64,000 nt of DNA from the NCBI GenBank assembly GCA_016870355.1, contig VGBR01000002.1:154982-218981 (forward strand), read 5' to 3'. A program made the translations under genes and the position numbers. This document shows positions 7,809 through 16,835 of the stretch, piece after piece (positions within the stretch are counted from its first letter, which is position 1; each line of letters opens with the position of its first letter). A model generated the notes under the pieces. It worked only from the letters and a program-made list of their open reading frames with translations. It searched no databases and had not been told where the DNA came from. Origin of the DNA: Actinomycetota bacterium (GTDB lineage Bacteria; Actinomycetota; Acidimicrobiia; IMCC26256; PALSA-555).

Positions 7809-8777
7809 GTGATCGATCGGCAGGAGATCGGTGACGCGGTCGCGTTGCTGCGCGAAGGTGGGCTTGTCGCGTTCCCGACCGAAACTGTGTACGGACTCGG
7901 TTGCGATGCTCGCAACCGCGACGCCCTTCACCGGCTGTACGCAGTGAAGGGCCGACCGGCCGATCACCCCGTGATCGTCCACCTTCCGAGCGCTGAGCAT
8001 CTCTACACCTGGTCGAGCGGGGTGCCCGAGCCGGCGCGAGTGCTCACGGATGCGTGCTGGCCGGGACCGCTCACCGTGATTGTTCCCCGGGCTGCCGACG
8101 TGCCCGATGAGGTCACGGGTGGTCGGACCGGTGTCGGCCTGCGAGTGCCCGATCAACCGATCGCGCTCGCCCTGCTCGAAGCCTTCGACGGTGGACTCGC
8201 CGCGCCGAGCGCCAACCGCTTCGGCCGGGTCAGCCCGACAACTGCTGACGACGTGCGCGCCGACCTCGATGGCGATGTCGACATGGTGCTCGACGGCGGC
8301 GCATGCACCGTCGGTGTCGAGTCCACGATCGTCGATTGCACCGGGGATCATCCGCTTGTGGTGCGGATCGGGGGAGTGCCAACCGCGCAGGTCGAAGCAC
8401 TCCTCGGTGAGGAAGTGGCGCTCGCGGTCGACGGTCAACGCGCCGCACCCGGGACGCTCGCAGTCCACTACGCCCCCGACGCGGCGGTCGTGCTCGTGCA
8501 CCAACGTGAGGTCGTCATCGAGGCAGCATCGCTGCTCGCCGCCGGCAAGCGTGTTGGTGCGCTCGGACTCGATCTTCCCGCCGAGCTGTCGCGTGATGTC
8601 GTGGTGCTCGCGGCGCCGGCCAATGTCGATGAGTACGCGCGCGTGCTCTACGCGCGCCTGCGCGAAGCAGATCGACTTGAGCTCGACGTGCTGCTCGTGA
8701 TCCCGCCTCCACCGGACCGCATCGGTGCCGCCGTCGTCGATCGCTTGCGCCGCGCCAGCTCGCGCCGTGCGCCATGA
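7809..8777 (+). CDS. L-threonylcarbamoyladenylate synthase, Sua5 type
   Basis: A 322-residue YrdC/Sua5-domain protein. The N-terminal domain has GGLVAFPTETVYGLGCDA, KGRPADHPVIVHL, WPGPLTVIV and APSANRFGRVSPTTA, the ATP and threonine/bicarbonate pocket. The C-terminal Sua5 domain is introduced by APGTLAVHYAP, which corresponds to the SPGMxxxHYAP linker. It makes threonylcarbamoyl-AMP for the t6A37 modification of ANN-decoding tRNAs. GTG 7809 is the first start after the cysM stop; the frame is open further upstream but only antisense-like. It overlaps murI by ATGA. Confidence 0.9.
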   Translation: MIDRQEIGDAVALLREGGLVAFPTETVYGLGCDARNRDALHRLYAVKGRPADHPVIVHLPSAEHLYTWSSGVPEPARVLTDACWPGPLTVIVPRAADVPDEVTGGRTGVGLRVPDQPIALALLEAFDGGLAAPSANRFGRVSPTTADDVRADLDGDVDMVLDGGACTVGVESTIVDCTGDHPLVVRIGGVPTAQVEALLGEEVALAVDGQRAAPGTLAVHYAPDAAVVLVHQREVVIEAASLLAAGKRVGALGLDLPAELSRDVVVLAAPANVDEYARVLYARLREADRLELDVLLVIPPPPDRIGAAVVDRLRRASSRRAP

Positions 8778-9583
8778 GCACCACGAGCGATCGTGGTCCT
8801 ATCGGCGTCTTCGACTCCGGCCTTGGTGGTCTTACGGTGCTGCGTTCGATGATCGACGTCCTCCCACAGGAGCCGCTCATCTACTTCGGTGACACGGCGC
8901 GGTTCCCGTACGGACCGAAGCCGCCTGACGAGGTGCTCAAGTACGCGATCGAGATCGGCGACATGCTCATCGATCGCGGCGCGCGTGCCATCGTCGTCGC
9001 GTGCAACAGCGCGGCCGCGGCCGCGCTCGACGTCTTGAAAGAGCGTCTGTCGGTGCCGGTGCTCGGCGTGATCGAACCTGGCATGGTCGCGGCAGCGCGC
9101 GTCACCCGCTCCGGTCGAGTAGGAGTGATCGGGACCGTGGGCACCATCGCGTCCGGCGCATACGAGCGAGCAGCTGCGGCCCTCGACACAGATCTCGAGC
9201 TCACCTGCACGCCCTGCCCCGGCTTCGTCGAGTTCGTCGAGGCTGGCGACGTCGACTCCGAGCAGGTGCACGTGCTGGCCGAACGTCTGCTCGCTCCGCT
9301 CACAAGTGTGTCCGTCGACACACTTGTGCTCGGCTGCACGCACTACCCGCTGTTGGCCCGTACCATCGGCGACGTCATGGGACCGAACGTCACGCTCGTC
9401 TCCAGCGCCGATGAGACCGCCGCGGCTGTAAGCGCACTCCTCGGGTCGCCGTCACCCGATGCATCGCGACCTCCGGGAGACCACAAGTTCTTGACCAGCG
9501 GCGACGTCGAGACCTTCCGCCGGCTCGGTGAGCGCTTCCTCGGTCCCGAAGTGCATGCCGTCGAGCAGTGGACCTGGAGCTGA
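8774..9583 (+). CDS. murI: Glutamate racemase
   Basis: A 269-residue enzyme that makes D-glutamate for peptidoglycan stems. Seen are GVFDSGLGGLTVLR, IYFGDTARFPYG, the first catalytic cysteine in VACNSAA (usually ACNTA) and the second in LGCTHYPLL. The start ATG overlaps the sua5 stop (ATGA). The murI-MBL-rph-rdgB order is the same as Rv1338-Rv1341 of M. tuberculosis. Confidence 0.95.
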   Translation: MSTTSDRGPIGVFDSGLGGLTVLRSMIDVLPQEPLIYFGDTARFPYGPKPPDEVLKYAIEIGDMLIDRGARAIVVACNSAAAAALDVLKERLSVPVLGVIEPGMVAAARVTRSGRVGVIGTVGTIASGAYERAAAALDTDLELTCTPCPGFVEFVEAGDVDSEQVHVLAERLLAPLTSVSVDTLVLGCTHYPLLARTIGDVMGPNVTLVSSADETAAAVSALLGSPSPDASRPPGDHKFLTSGDVETFRRLGERFLGPEVHAVEQWTWS

Positions 9584-9584
9584 C

Positions 9585-10316
9585 ATGGAGCTGACCGTGC
9601 TCGGTTGCTCGGGCTCCTACGGCGGTCCGCGCGGCGCGGCGTGCAGCGGTTACCTCGTGCGTGAGGGCGACACCGCGGTCTGGCTCGACTGCGGCAACGG
9701 CACCTTCGGTCACCTTCAGCAGCACATCTCGGCCGAAGAGCTGAGCGCGGTCGTGATCACGCACGAGCACCCGGACCATTGCGTCGACGTATACGGCTTG
9801 CACGTGCTGATGAAGTGGGGACTTCAACGCGAGGGCTTTCCTGTGTACGCGCCCGAAGGCCTCGAGGACCATCTCGGCATTTTGGTCGGCGGCGATTGGG
9901 GTGGCGCGTTCAAGTGGTGCGGGATCGATGACGGTGCGCACGTCGAGATCGGCTGCATGAGCCTGCGCTTCTCGCGCACGGATCATCCGCCGCCCACGTT
10001 CGCCGTCGAAGTGGAAGGCAACCGCAAGCGGCTCGTCTACACATCCGATACGGGATCGGGATGGACGGTGTCCGCGTTCGCGCCGGGTGCTGACCTTGTC
10101 TTGTCGGAAGCAACATGGGTCGATGACGACAAGCCCGCGCCGATTCACTTGTCCGCGAAAGAAGCCGGAATGTTCGCACGCGAGGCCGGAGCCCGCCGCT
10201 TGATGCTCACGCACCTCTGGCCCCAGAACGATCCGCGTCGCACGGTCGAAGAAGGTTCGGACGCGTTCGGTGAAGCGGTCACTCTCGCTGCACCGCACCT
10301 GGTCACGCGGGTCTAG
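9585..10316 (+). CDS. MBL-fold metal-dependent hydrolase (Rv1339-like)
   Basis: A 243-residue metallo-beta-lactamase-fold protein. The metal motif is [13 protein letters not shown] (HxHxDH), with later ligands in [20 protein letters not shown] and [10 protein letters not shown]. Its position between murI and rph matches M. tuberculosis Rv1339, reported to have cyclic-nucleotide phosphodiesterase activity, so a phosphodiesterase role is possible but is inferred. ATG 9585 begins directly after the murI stop. Confidence 0.85.
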   Translation: MELTVLGCSGSYGGPRGAACSGYLVREGDTAVWLDCGNGTFGHLQQHISAEELSAVVITHEHPDHCVDVYGLHVLMKWGLQREGFPVYAPEGLEDHLGILVGGDWGGAFKWCGIDDGAHVEIGCMSLRFSRTDHPPPTFAVEVEGNRKRLVYTSDTGSGWTVSAFAPGADLVLSEATWVDDDKPAPIHLSAKEAGMFAREAGARRLMLTHLWPQNDPRRTVEEGSDAFGEAVTLAAPHLVTRV

Positions 10317-10323
10317 GGGAACG

Positions 10324-11064
10324 ATGAGCAGGCATGACGGACGCGCGCCCGACGACCTGAGGGTCGTCGCGTTCACGCGCGACTACACCGACATGGCCAT
10401 GGGCTCGATGCTCGTCGAGTTCGGTCGCACGCGAGTCCTCTGCACCGCGTCAGTGGAGGAGAGGGTGCCGCCGTGGCTCCGAGGCTCCGGCAAGGGATGG
10501 GTCACCGCCGAGTACTCGATGCTCCCAGGTGCGAGCGCTGAGCGAATCGAACGCGAAGCGCAGAAGGGCCGCCCGTCCGGCCGCACCCAGGAGATCCAAC
10601 GTCTGATCGGACGTTCGCTGCGGGCCGTGATGGACCTCACGCTCATGCCCGAGACGCAGGTGATCGTCGACTGCGATGTGCTGCAAGCAGACGGCGGGAC
10701 CCGAACGGCGTCGATCTGTGGTGGCTATCTTGCACTGCACGACGCCTGCACGCGCCTGGTCGCGGCCAAGACGCTCAGCACGCACCCCGTCACCGATCAG
10801 TGCGCGGCGGTGTCGGTGGGGATGGTCGGGGGCGTCCCGTGCGTCGACCTCGACTACTCGGAAGACGCGACCGCCGAGGTCGACATGAACGTCGTGATGA
10901 CCGGTGCCGGTCGCTTCGTGGAGGTGCAGGGCACTGCTGAAGGTCTGCCGTTCACCCGCAGCGAGCTCGACGACCTGGTCGGGCTCGCGCAAGGCGGCAT
11001 CGAGGAGCTGTTCGCGCTCCAGCGCGAGCTGCTCGCGGAGGCACCAGCGCCGCGCGCAGGATGA
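10324..11064 (+). CDS. rph: Ribonuclease PH
   Basis: A 246-residue phosphorolytic 3'-5' exoribonuclease that trims tRNA precursors. Seen are the start [32 protein letters not shown], the [19 protein letters not shown] segment containing active-site arginines, and [17 protein letters not shown] with [15 protein letters not shown] for phosphate and metal binding. The stop overlaps rdgB by ATGA. Confidence 0.95.
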   Translation: MSRHDGRAPDDLRVVAFTRDYTDMAMGSMLVEFGRTRVLCTASVEERVPPWLRGSGKGWVTAEYSMLPGASAERIEREAQKGRPSGRTQEIQRLIGRSLRAVMDLTLMPETQVIVDCDVLQADGGTRTASICGGYLALHDACTRLVAAKTLSTHPVTDQCAAVSVGMVGGVPCVDLDYSEDATAEVDMNVVMTGAGRFVEVQGTAEGLPFTRSELDDLVGLAQGGIEELFALQRELLAEAPAPRAG

Positions 11065-11663
11065 CCACCTTTGTCGTCGCCACCGCCAATCCCGACAAGG
11101 CGGTGGAGATCGGAGCGGTGTTGCACGACTGCCAGCTCCCGATCACGCTTGTCCCGCGCGACCCGAGCCTTCCCGAGGTCGACGAGTCTGGCGCCACGCT
11201 GGAGGACAACGCTCGCCTGAAGGCCATCGACGTGTGCACCCGAACCGGGCACCCGGCGATCGCGGACGACACCGGGCTGGAGGTCGATGCGCTCGACGGC
11301 GCTCCCGGCGTCTACTCGGCGCGATTTGCCGGTGACGACGCGTCGTACGCCGACAACGTGCAGCTGCTGCTCGAGAAGTTGCATGACGTTCCTGACGACC
11401 GCAGGACGGCGCGCTTTGCGACAGTGGCGGTCGCCCGCTGGCCCGACGGTCGCGAGATCGCGGCGCTCGGAACCGTCGACGGCCACATCCTCACCGAGCC
11501 TCGGGGAACCGGCGGCTTCGGCTATGACCCCGTCTTCGTCCCAGATGACGGCGACGGCCGGACGTTTGCCGAGATGAGCCGGGAAGAAAAGGATGCGTGT
11601 TCGCATCGGGCTCGCGCGTTCCGTACGCTCGCTGACGGGTTGCGCGCCGTACTGGAGCAGTAA
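11061..11663 (+). CDS. rdgB: dITP/XTP pyrophosphatase, RdgB/HAM1 family
   Basis: A 200-residue non-canonical purine NTP pyrophosphatase that cleans the nucleotide pool of dITP and XTP. It has [13 protein letters not shown] at the N-terminus, LEDNARLKA, the metal-binding [22 protein letters not shown], and [12 protein letters not shown] near the C-terminus, ending with SHRARAF. It is coupled to rph and to the following gene (TAATG). Confidence 0.95.
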   Translation: MTTFVVATANPDKAVEIGAVLHDCQLPITLVPRDPSLPEVDESGATLEDNARLKAIDVCTRTGHPAIADDTGLEVDALDGAPGVYSARFAGDDASYADNVQLLLEKLHDVPDDRRTARFATVAVARWPDGREIAALGTVDGHILTEPRGTGGFGYDPVFVPDDGDGRTFAEMSREEKDACSHRARAFRTLADGLRAVLEQ

Positions 11664-12220
11664 TGGCAGTCATCGACATCGCCGGATTCGTGGCCGATCT
11701 CAAGGACCACGCGGTCGAACACGGCTTCCATGTGCACGACGAGCGGCACTTCGTCGAGAGCTACTCGCTGCGCCAGACATGGGAGGTCGATGCTCATCCC
11801 GAAGAGGGGTGTGAGGGTCCCGTCGACCTCTACCTCTCCCTCGAGATCGATCCTCGCGTGCTCCTCGGCTTCGAAGACGCAGTCATCGCGCGACCTGAAG
11901 TTGACGACCCGCCTGACGAGTACCGGTTCCCGCTCAACTTCACCTGGGGTCTGCCGCCGCTTCCGCACGGGCCCGACCTTCTGGTCGTGGCCACGGAGCT
12001 CGCCGGCATCGGTGGGCCGGATCTCCCACTCGAAGTGTCGGCGATCGACTCGATCCCCGCAGCGACCGAAGCGTCGGAGCGATCGTTGCGCGTCGTCGCG
12101 CACCAGAACGTGTCGTTGCTCAGGATTCGCGACGGTGACGCAGTGTCGTGCGATCTGCTCGACCGCAGCCTCGCGGTGAGTCGCTTCCTGCTGTCGGCCG
12201 CCGAGGAGTGGCTCGGCTGA
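11663..12220 (+). CDS. Conserved hypothetical protein, last gene of the rdgB operon
   Basis: A 185-residue protein of even, GC3-rich codon use, starting with the last base of the rdgB stop (TAATG). No motif is recognised. It is soluble and acidic, with FHVHDERHFVESY early, a middle FPLNFTWGLPPLPHGPDLLVV and a C-terminal helix SRFLLSAAEEWLG. It ends 4 nt before the convergent GGDEF gene. Operon membership suggests housekeeping expression; function unknown. Confidence 0.7.
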   Translation: MAVIDIAGFVADLKDHAVEHGFHVHDERHFVESYSLRQTWEVDAHPEEGCEGPVDLYLSLEIDPRVLLGFEDAVIARPEVDDPPDEYRFPLNFTWGLPPLPHGPDLLVVATELAGIGGPDLPLEVSAIDSIPAATEASERSLRVVAHQNVSLLRIRDGDAVSCDLLDRSLAVSRFLLSAAEEWLG

Positions 12221-12224
12221 AGGA

Positions 12225-13922
12225 TCAACTCGCTTCGACAGTCACCGCGGCTGCGGACCCAAAGATCACGGCACGGCCTCGGCCCTGCTCCTTCGCCTGG
12301 TACAGCGCGACGTCGGCGTCGCGCAGCAGCGTCTCGATCGTGACCCGGTTGCCGGCTCCAATCGCGATCCCGATGCTCACACCTACTTCCGCGATCACCG
12401 CGTCCAGCCGGGCCGGACGAGAGAGGTCTTCAATCAGCCGATCGGCCAGTTCGAGCATCTCGATCTGACCGGCGGGGTGTTCGCAAAGAACGGCGAACTC
12501 GTCACCACCGAAGCGGGCGAGCATGTCGCCGCGTCGCACGGACTTCTCGAGGCGCGCGGCCACCTCGATGAGCAGCTGGTCGCCGCACGGATGGCCGTGC
12601 GTATCGTTGACATGCTTGAAGCGATCGAGGTCGAGGAACAGCACTGCGACGGTCGTGCCATCGCGGTCAGCACGCCCCAATGCCTGCTCGCCCATCTCCT
12701 GGAAGAGTTGCCGGTTGGGGAGCATCGTGAGCACGTCATGCGTCGCCTGGTGCTCGAGGAGTCGCTGCGCGCTCTTCAGGTCACGGATGTCGTGGGCGAT
12801 CGCTGACACCAGCGTGACCTCGCCGCTTACGTCTCGATGCAGCTGCACCGTGCATGCGACCGCTACCTCTTCGCCCTCGGTCGTGAGGAACTCGAGCTCA
12901 CCGGTCCACGCGTCGTGCGCAATGAGCTGAGGGACGATCTCCTCGGGAAGCCGCTCGACCGTCCTCTTGCTCAGGCTGCCTTCAAGACGGTCCTGAGTTG
13001 GATCGCCTTCCTTCAATCCGAGCAGCTCGCGAGCTCGACTGTTCACGTATTCGATCGCGCCTTGCGCGTCGGTGAGGATCACGATTTCCTGGCTCGACTC
13101 GAGGATGTCGTGAAGCTGGATTGCGCGCGCCCGTGATTCGCGCTGCTCAGTCATGTCGACCACGGCGAGGTCGATGCACCGGAGCTGACCGTCGGGGTTC
13201 CGCACGACCCAATAGGTGCGCCGCACCCAGGTCCACTCGCCGTCGGCTCGCTTCATGCGACGTTCGCGGGTGTCTGAGTCCGAAGCGCCCGAGAAGATCC
13301 GGGACGCCACCTCGCGTTCATCATCAATCTCATCGGGATGCGCGAGATTCGCCGCGCGCATCCCGATCAGCTCGGCGGCCGTGTAGCCCGTCAGCACGAG
13401 CATCGCTGGGTTGACTCGCGTGAAGCGACCGTCGGGCCCGATGACGGCACACGGCGATGGTGCGCGGTCGAAGGAGAAGTCGGCGCTCGACGGTGCACGA
13501 TCGAGCTTGGGGGAGATGCCCGCCCGGCCGGTGACGTCGCGACCACACACGACGATGCCGCGGATGTCGGGATCATCGAGGAGGTTGTTCGACACGATCT
13601 CGACTGCGCGGACAGTGTCGTGACCGCCATCGCGCACGATGGCCCGGACCGTGAGGGGGTGCCGGATCCCCGGACCCTTGGCCATGGTCTGGGTGATTGC
13701 GTCGGCTGCGAACGATCGGTCGTCCTCGTGCAGGAGGTCGAGTGCGTTGGTGCCGACCAAGTCGGTCGCGGGCCGTCCCAGGAATTCCTCGCACGCGGCG
13801 TTCGCGTAGCCCAGCGTGCCGTCTGGGTCGATCACGAACACCATGTCGGACAGCTGGTCGAGGAGCGCGAGCGCGCTCGAACCGCGTCTCGTGGTCGGAA
13901 CGGATGTAGAGGACAGGCTCAC
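12225..13922 (-). CDS. PAS-PAS-PAS-GGDEF diguanylate cyclase
   Basis: A 565-residue signalling protein with three PAS-type sensor domains at about residues 17-130, 150-265 and 285-395 (the first starts DMVFVIDPDGTLGYAN, the second CAVIGPDGRFTRVNPAM, the third IVILTDAQGAIEYVN), then a GGDEF domain. The cyclase motif is intact (RFGGDEFAVL), and RRGD five residues upstream is a complete RxxD inhibitory site, so it should make c-di-GMP under product inhibition. There are no membrane segments; it is cytoplasmic. GTG 13922 follows GGGGAG; the frame extends upstream without conservation. Confidence 0.88.
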   Translation of the reverse strand: MSLSSTSVPTTRRGSSALALLDQLSDMVFVIDPDGTLGYANAACEEFLGRPATDLVGTNALDLLHEDDRSFAADAITQTMAKGPGIRHPLTVRAIVRDGGHDTVRAVEIVSNNLLDDPDIRGIVVCGRDVTGRAGISPKLDRAPSSADFSFDRAPSPCAVIGPDGRFTRVNPAMLVLTGYTAAELIGMRAANLAHPDEIDDEREVASRIFSGASDSDTRERRMKRADGEWTWVRRTYWVVRNPDGQLRCIDLAVVDMTEQRESRARAIQLHDILESSQEIVILTDAQGAIEYVNSRARELLGLKEGDPTQDRLEGSLSKRTVERLPEEIVPQLIAHDAWTGELEFLTTEGEEVAVACTVQLHRDVSGEVTLVSAIAHDIRDLKSAQRLLEHQATHDVLTMLPNRQLFQEMGEQALGRADRDGTTVAVLFLDLDRFKHVNDTHGHPCGDQLLIEVAARLEKSVRRGDMLARFGGDEFAVLCEHPAGQIEMLELADRLIEDLSRPARLDAVIAEVGVSIGIAIGAGNRVTIETLLRDADVALYQAKEQGRGRAVIFGSAAAVTVEAS

Positions 13923-14015
13923 GATGACTCCCCGCTGGTCTCTCGTCGGATCATCGGCAGGTTCGAGGCCCGACCGGAGTGCCTTTGCCCGTAGGGCCAG
14001 AATGTGCCGATGCCG

Positions 14016-14351
14016 ATGCGGACGGACTGCCGCCACTACGAGAGCCGCACCTACGAGGGTGGCGAAGTGGTCCGGAAGTGCCGGCTCGACCTCGCCCCCG
14101 AGGCCCCCTGGCAGTGCCCCGACGACTGCCCGATGTTCGAGCTCCGCCGCATGGACGCGGGGTGGCAGTACGGCAGCCTGAGCAACGCGAAGTCTCGGCC
14201 CGAGCCAGAGCCGGTGGGTGCCGACGTCGCGGCGCTCCTCGACGAAGCCGAAGACATCATCAACTCGGCCGCGCCGGACATCCTCTCGGACGTCGCCGCC
14301 GAGCAAGCCAAGCAAGCGAAGAAGGGTCGCTTCCGCCGCAAGAAGAAGTAG
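14016..14351 (+). CDS. Small Cys-rich conserved hypothetical protein
   Basis: About 111 residues. The N-terminal part has a cluster of cysteines, TDCRHYESRTY, VRKCRLDLAPEAPWQCPDDCPMFE, that could bind a metal. An acidic helix follows (VAALLDEAEDIINSAAPDIL), then a very basic tail (KQAKKGRFRRKKK). Alternative starts are GTG 14004 and ATG 14010. Codon use is typical of the genome. It lies divergently from the GGDEF gene. Function unknown; similar short cysteine-bearing proteins seem common in this bacterial class, which is recollection rather than a search result. Confidence 0.65.
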   Translation: MRTDCRHYESRTYEGGEVVRKCRLDLAPEAPWQCPDDCPMFELRRMDAGWQYGSLSNAKSRPEPEPVGADVAALLDEAEDIINSAAPDILSDVAAEQAKQAKKGRFRRKKK

Positions 14352-14396
14352 AGGCGCAGCCCGGTGAGGTGACCGCGACCACGAGCAGGATCGCAG

Positions 14397-14672
14397 TCAG
14401 GTTGTATGTCGCATGCGAAACATCGCCGGAGCGAGTGACTTGGTGCGCCATCGCAGGCCGCCGAGGAAGATGCCCGCTCGTCGCGTGAGACACGCGATCT
14501 GCTGTTCGGCGACCTCGGCCGCGCGAGGCGGCACGAGCGGCGTGCTCCCATCCCATTGGAACGGCACTCGCAGCTCTTGGAGAAGGAACGCGAGATCGAG
14601 GCGCTGATCCTCGGACCACGCAGCGAGGTCGTAGCTCGAGTACGAGCCGGTGCTTCCTCCTGCCGAAGTCAC
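14397..14672 (-). CDS. Small hypothetical protein
   Basis: A 91-residue frame with GC-rich third positions and a protein-like core: EDQRLDLAFLLQELRVPFQW, then DGSTPLVPPRAAEVAEQQIACL. This resembles a short alpha/beta module (helix, strand, W-D/E-G turn, strand, helix) seen in small actinobacterial proteins. The C-terminus is basic. It begins with GTG 28 nt before the 3' end of tRNA-Leu. No function can be assigned. Confidence 0.5.
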   Translation of the reverse strand: MTSAGGSTGSYSSYDLAAWSEDQRLDLAFLLQELRVPFQWDGSTPLVPPRAAEVAEQQIACLTRRAGIFLGGLRWRTKSLAPAMFRMRHTT

Positions 14673-14699
14673 ACCTACCCCCGACGGTCAGATCTCGAG

Positions 14700-14783
14700 T
14701 GCGAGCGGAGGGACTCGAACCCTCAAGCCCCGAAGGGCACCGGGACCTAAACCCGACGCGTCTGCCAGTTCCGCCACGCTCGC
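14700..14783 (-). tRNA. tRNA-Leu (anticodon UAG)
   Basis: An 84-nt class II tRNA. The acceptor GCGAGCG pairs with CGCUCGC, discriminator A. The anticodon stem UCGGG/CCCGG holds loop UUUAGGU with anticodon UAG. A long variable arm (GUGCCCUUCGGGGCU) and T-arm GAGGG-UUCGAGU-CCCUC are present. CCA is not encoded. Confidence 0.95.
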
Positions 14784-14877
14784 GGCGCTTGACAGTCTCC
14801 CACGCGCCGTACTGTCACACCGTCGACGAAGGGATCACCATGCACGGGCTCGCATCACTGGGTCACGTGCCACCGCG

Positions 14878-15033
14878 TTGATCACGGTCAACACCCCGAA
14901 CGCGTCGGTGACCGCTCCCGTTGATCTCCCGTACTTCACGGGCGATCGAATCGGGTTCACGTGTGAGGATCGAAGTCTCCGCCTGTTCCTGGTTCCTGGC
15001 GTCTCGATCGAGTTCGACCGCGTCTCGCTGTAG
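14878..15033 (+). CDS. Possible small protein or gene remnant
   Basis: A 51-codon frame with strong GC3 and a plausible sequence (NTPNASVTAPVDLPYFTG, then LRLFLVPGVSIEFDRVSL). Its only good start is TTG 14878, which overlaps the stop of a 13-codon ATG frame at 14840-14881. Either the short frame is translated first and coupled, or a one-base change split a single gene. Nothing recognisable; low confidence. Confidence 0.35.
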   Translation: MITVNTPNASVTAPVDLPYFTGDRIGFTCEDRSLRLFLVPGVSIEFDRVSL

Positions 15034-15045
15034 AGCGGTCGATCG

Positions 15046-15627
15046 TCAGCTGACGGTCGCGGAGAGGATCTCGCCGCTAGAGGTCATCTCGACGTTGCCG
15101 CTGCGACGCGGTCCGCTGATCGAGATGCGGATCACGACACGGCCGTCGAGCGACGTGCTGCGCTCGATGTAGAGGTAGGACGCGCGCGCTTTCTCCACAC
15201 GGATCTCGTGGTCTTCGAGCTCTTCTTCGGCGATCCCGACGAACTCGGCGATGCGCCCGAGGTCGATGGCAGTCGTGGGATAGAGCGATGCCTCGACTTC
15301 CTCTTGTGGACCAGAGAGGTGGACGGGTGTCGGGCGGTCGACGGTGTCGTCGCGCCACGTGTACGAGTCGATGTGGTCGGGGATCTCCGGATCCTGAGCC
15401 TCGACGACCATGTAGTCGGATTAGATCGAGATGTCGGTGACTTGGGCTGGTGAAAGCCCGACGCGCTTCTCGATGTCGGCGAGCGCGCGTGCCGCAGCGC
15501 CCTCGTCGTGAAGGAGGTCGACCGGGATCTCGACTTCCGGGAAGTCTTCGGGATCAACGGATGTCGTGGTCGTCGTCGTGCAGGCCGCCGCCAGCAGCAC
15601 AAGCGTGAGAACTATGGCGCGCTTCAT
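15046..15627 (-). pseudogene. Lipoprotein-like gene interrupted by an in-frame TAA
   Basis: The ATG at 15627 overlaps the stop of the upstream SDR gene (ATGA). It opens with MKRAIVLTLVLLAAAC, a short basic start, hydrophobic stretch and cysteine that look like a lipoprotein signal, followed by a Thr run. After ALADIEKRVGLSPAQVTDISI an in-frame TAA at 15421-15423 stops it. The same frame resumes at once with SDYMVVEAQDPEIPDHIDSYTWRDD and runs to 15046. Both halves have the same codon use and read as one continuous domain of about 193 residues. A TAC (Tyr) to TAA change is the simplest explanation. It could be a pseudogene, a recent mutation or an assembly error. Confidence 0.65.
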
Positions 15628-16400
15628 ACGGCGGTCCATCCGCCGTCCACCGGGAGCAGCGTGCCCGTCACGAAGCTGCTCGCATCCGAGGCCAAGTACA
15701 AGAGCGCGCCGTCAAGCTCGTGCTCATCACCGCCGCGGCCCATCGGCGTGCGTGTGTACATCCACTTCTCTGCTCGTTCGTCGCCGAACATCGTGCCCTC
15801 GGTCATCTCGGAGTGGAACCATCCGGGTGCGAGGGTATTCACCCGCACTCCCCGTCTCGCCCATTGAGCTGCGAGCTCCCGGGTCATGCTCGCGAGTGCA
15901 CCCTTGGACGCCGCGTAGCCGGCATCGGGGATCTGCCCGACGCCGACAACCGCCCAGATCGAAGCGATGTTCACGATCGAGCCACCGCGCCCTGAGTCGA
16001 TCATCGACTGGGCGCACAGCGTCGAGAGTGCGAACGGCGCAATGAGATTGACGTCGATCTCGTGCCGGAACTCGTCGACGGTCTCCTCAGTCGCGGCCTT
16101 GACGAGGTTGATGCCCGCGTTGTTCACCAGCACGTCGATGCGGTCGTACCCCTCTATTGCCGCATCGACGACGCGTCCGGGGGCTTCGGGGCTCGCCAGG
16201 TCGCAGGCGACGACGAGCGCGTCCCGGAGCTCGGCGGCGAGGCTCTCCAAGCGATCGGCGCGTCGAGCCACGAGCACGACCGACGCACCTGCCGCATCCA
16301 GCACGCGTGCGAACCGTGTACCCAGCCCGGCCGAAGCGCCCGTGACGATCGCGACGCGACCATCCAATCGAAACGGCGCGAGCGGGTCGAGGGAAGCCAC
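15624..16400 (-). CDS. SDR family oxidoreductase
   Basis: A 258-residue classical short-chain dehydrogenase. The cofactor motif is VTGASAGLGTRFA (about residue 20), then VNNAGIN, the catalytic Ser region NIASIWAV, Tyr-Lys in YAASKGAL, and PGWFHSEMTEG after it. The C-terminal DASSFVTGTLLPVDGGW is typical of SDRs related to FabG and gluconate 5-dehydrogenase. ARRADR after the second strand suggests an NADP preference. GTG 16400 lies 9 nt after a TAGTGT box. The next gene on the strand is the broken lipoprotein gene. Confidence 0.88.
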   Translation of the reverse strand: MASLDPLAPFRLDGRVAIVTGASAGLGTRFARVLDAAGASVVLVARRADRLESLAAELRDALVVACDLASPEAPGRVVDAAIEGYDRIDVLVNNAGINLVKAATEETVDEFRHEIDVNLIAPFALSTLCAQSMIDSGRGGSIVNIASIWAVVGVGQIPDAGYAASKGALASMTRELAAQWARRGVRVNTLAPGWFHSEMTEGTMFGDERAEKWMYTRTPMGRGGDEHELDGALLYLASDASSFVTGTLLPVDGGWTAV

Positions 16401-16691
16401 GGGGACCGAACACTAACGCTGGACTTCGATCAGCCTGTGGCAAACGTGGCGAGCAGATCGTCCACAAGTTCGTTGGGGTTGCGTAGTCACACGCGTCGTC
16501 GTGCCAACGCCGGCTGTTCGCTTCCATCCTGACCACCTTCTGCGCCATGCCCAACAGGGCTACCTGGCACTGCTTCAGGTGTCAGCGATGACGCGCTGCA
16601 TGCCGTCAGCGATCGAACGAGAGACGGCGTACTCCTCACGAGGACTGACGGCCAAAAGTTGGCCGGTCGCGGGGAGGACAGAGGAAGTTGG
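16401..16691. other. Non-coding stretch, nothing recognised
   Basis: About 290 nt between the SDR gene and tRNA-Lys. No frame has coding-like codon use, and no RNA motif or long inverted repeat was found. Confidence 0.5.
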
Positions 16692-16765
16692 TACGCCCCC
16701 AGGGACTCGAACCCTGAACCTAGTGATTAAGAGTCACTTGCTCTAACCAGTTGAGCTAGGGGCGC
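16692..16765 (-). tRNA. tRNA-Lys (anticodon CUU)
   Basis: 74 nt. Acceptor GCGCCCC/GGGGCGU (with one G-U), discriminator A. Anticodon stem AGUGA/UCACU with loop CUCUUAA gives CUU. T-arm CAGGG-UUCGAGU-CCCUG. CCA is not encoded. Confidence 0.95.
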
Positions 16766-16823
16766 GCGTTACGACGTCATCGTATCGAAGGGCTCCGATC
16801 GGTCCGTGATGGTTGCGTCGAGG

Positions 16824-16829
16824 TAGCGT
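16824..16829 (+). promoter_or_regulatory. Putative -10 box, leaderless type
   Basis: TAGCGT ends 6 nt before the GTG start of the TIGR01777-type gene, matching the spacing seen before smpB, cysO, valS, proA and nadD. Confidence 0.45.
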
Positions 16830-16835
16830 GACCTC

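Noticed and set aside
15044-15055. CGTCAGCTGACG palindrome as an operator or terminator
   Set aside because: It is only 12 bp, lies at the stop codon of the broken lipoprotein gene and has no partner elements.
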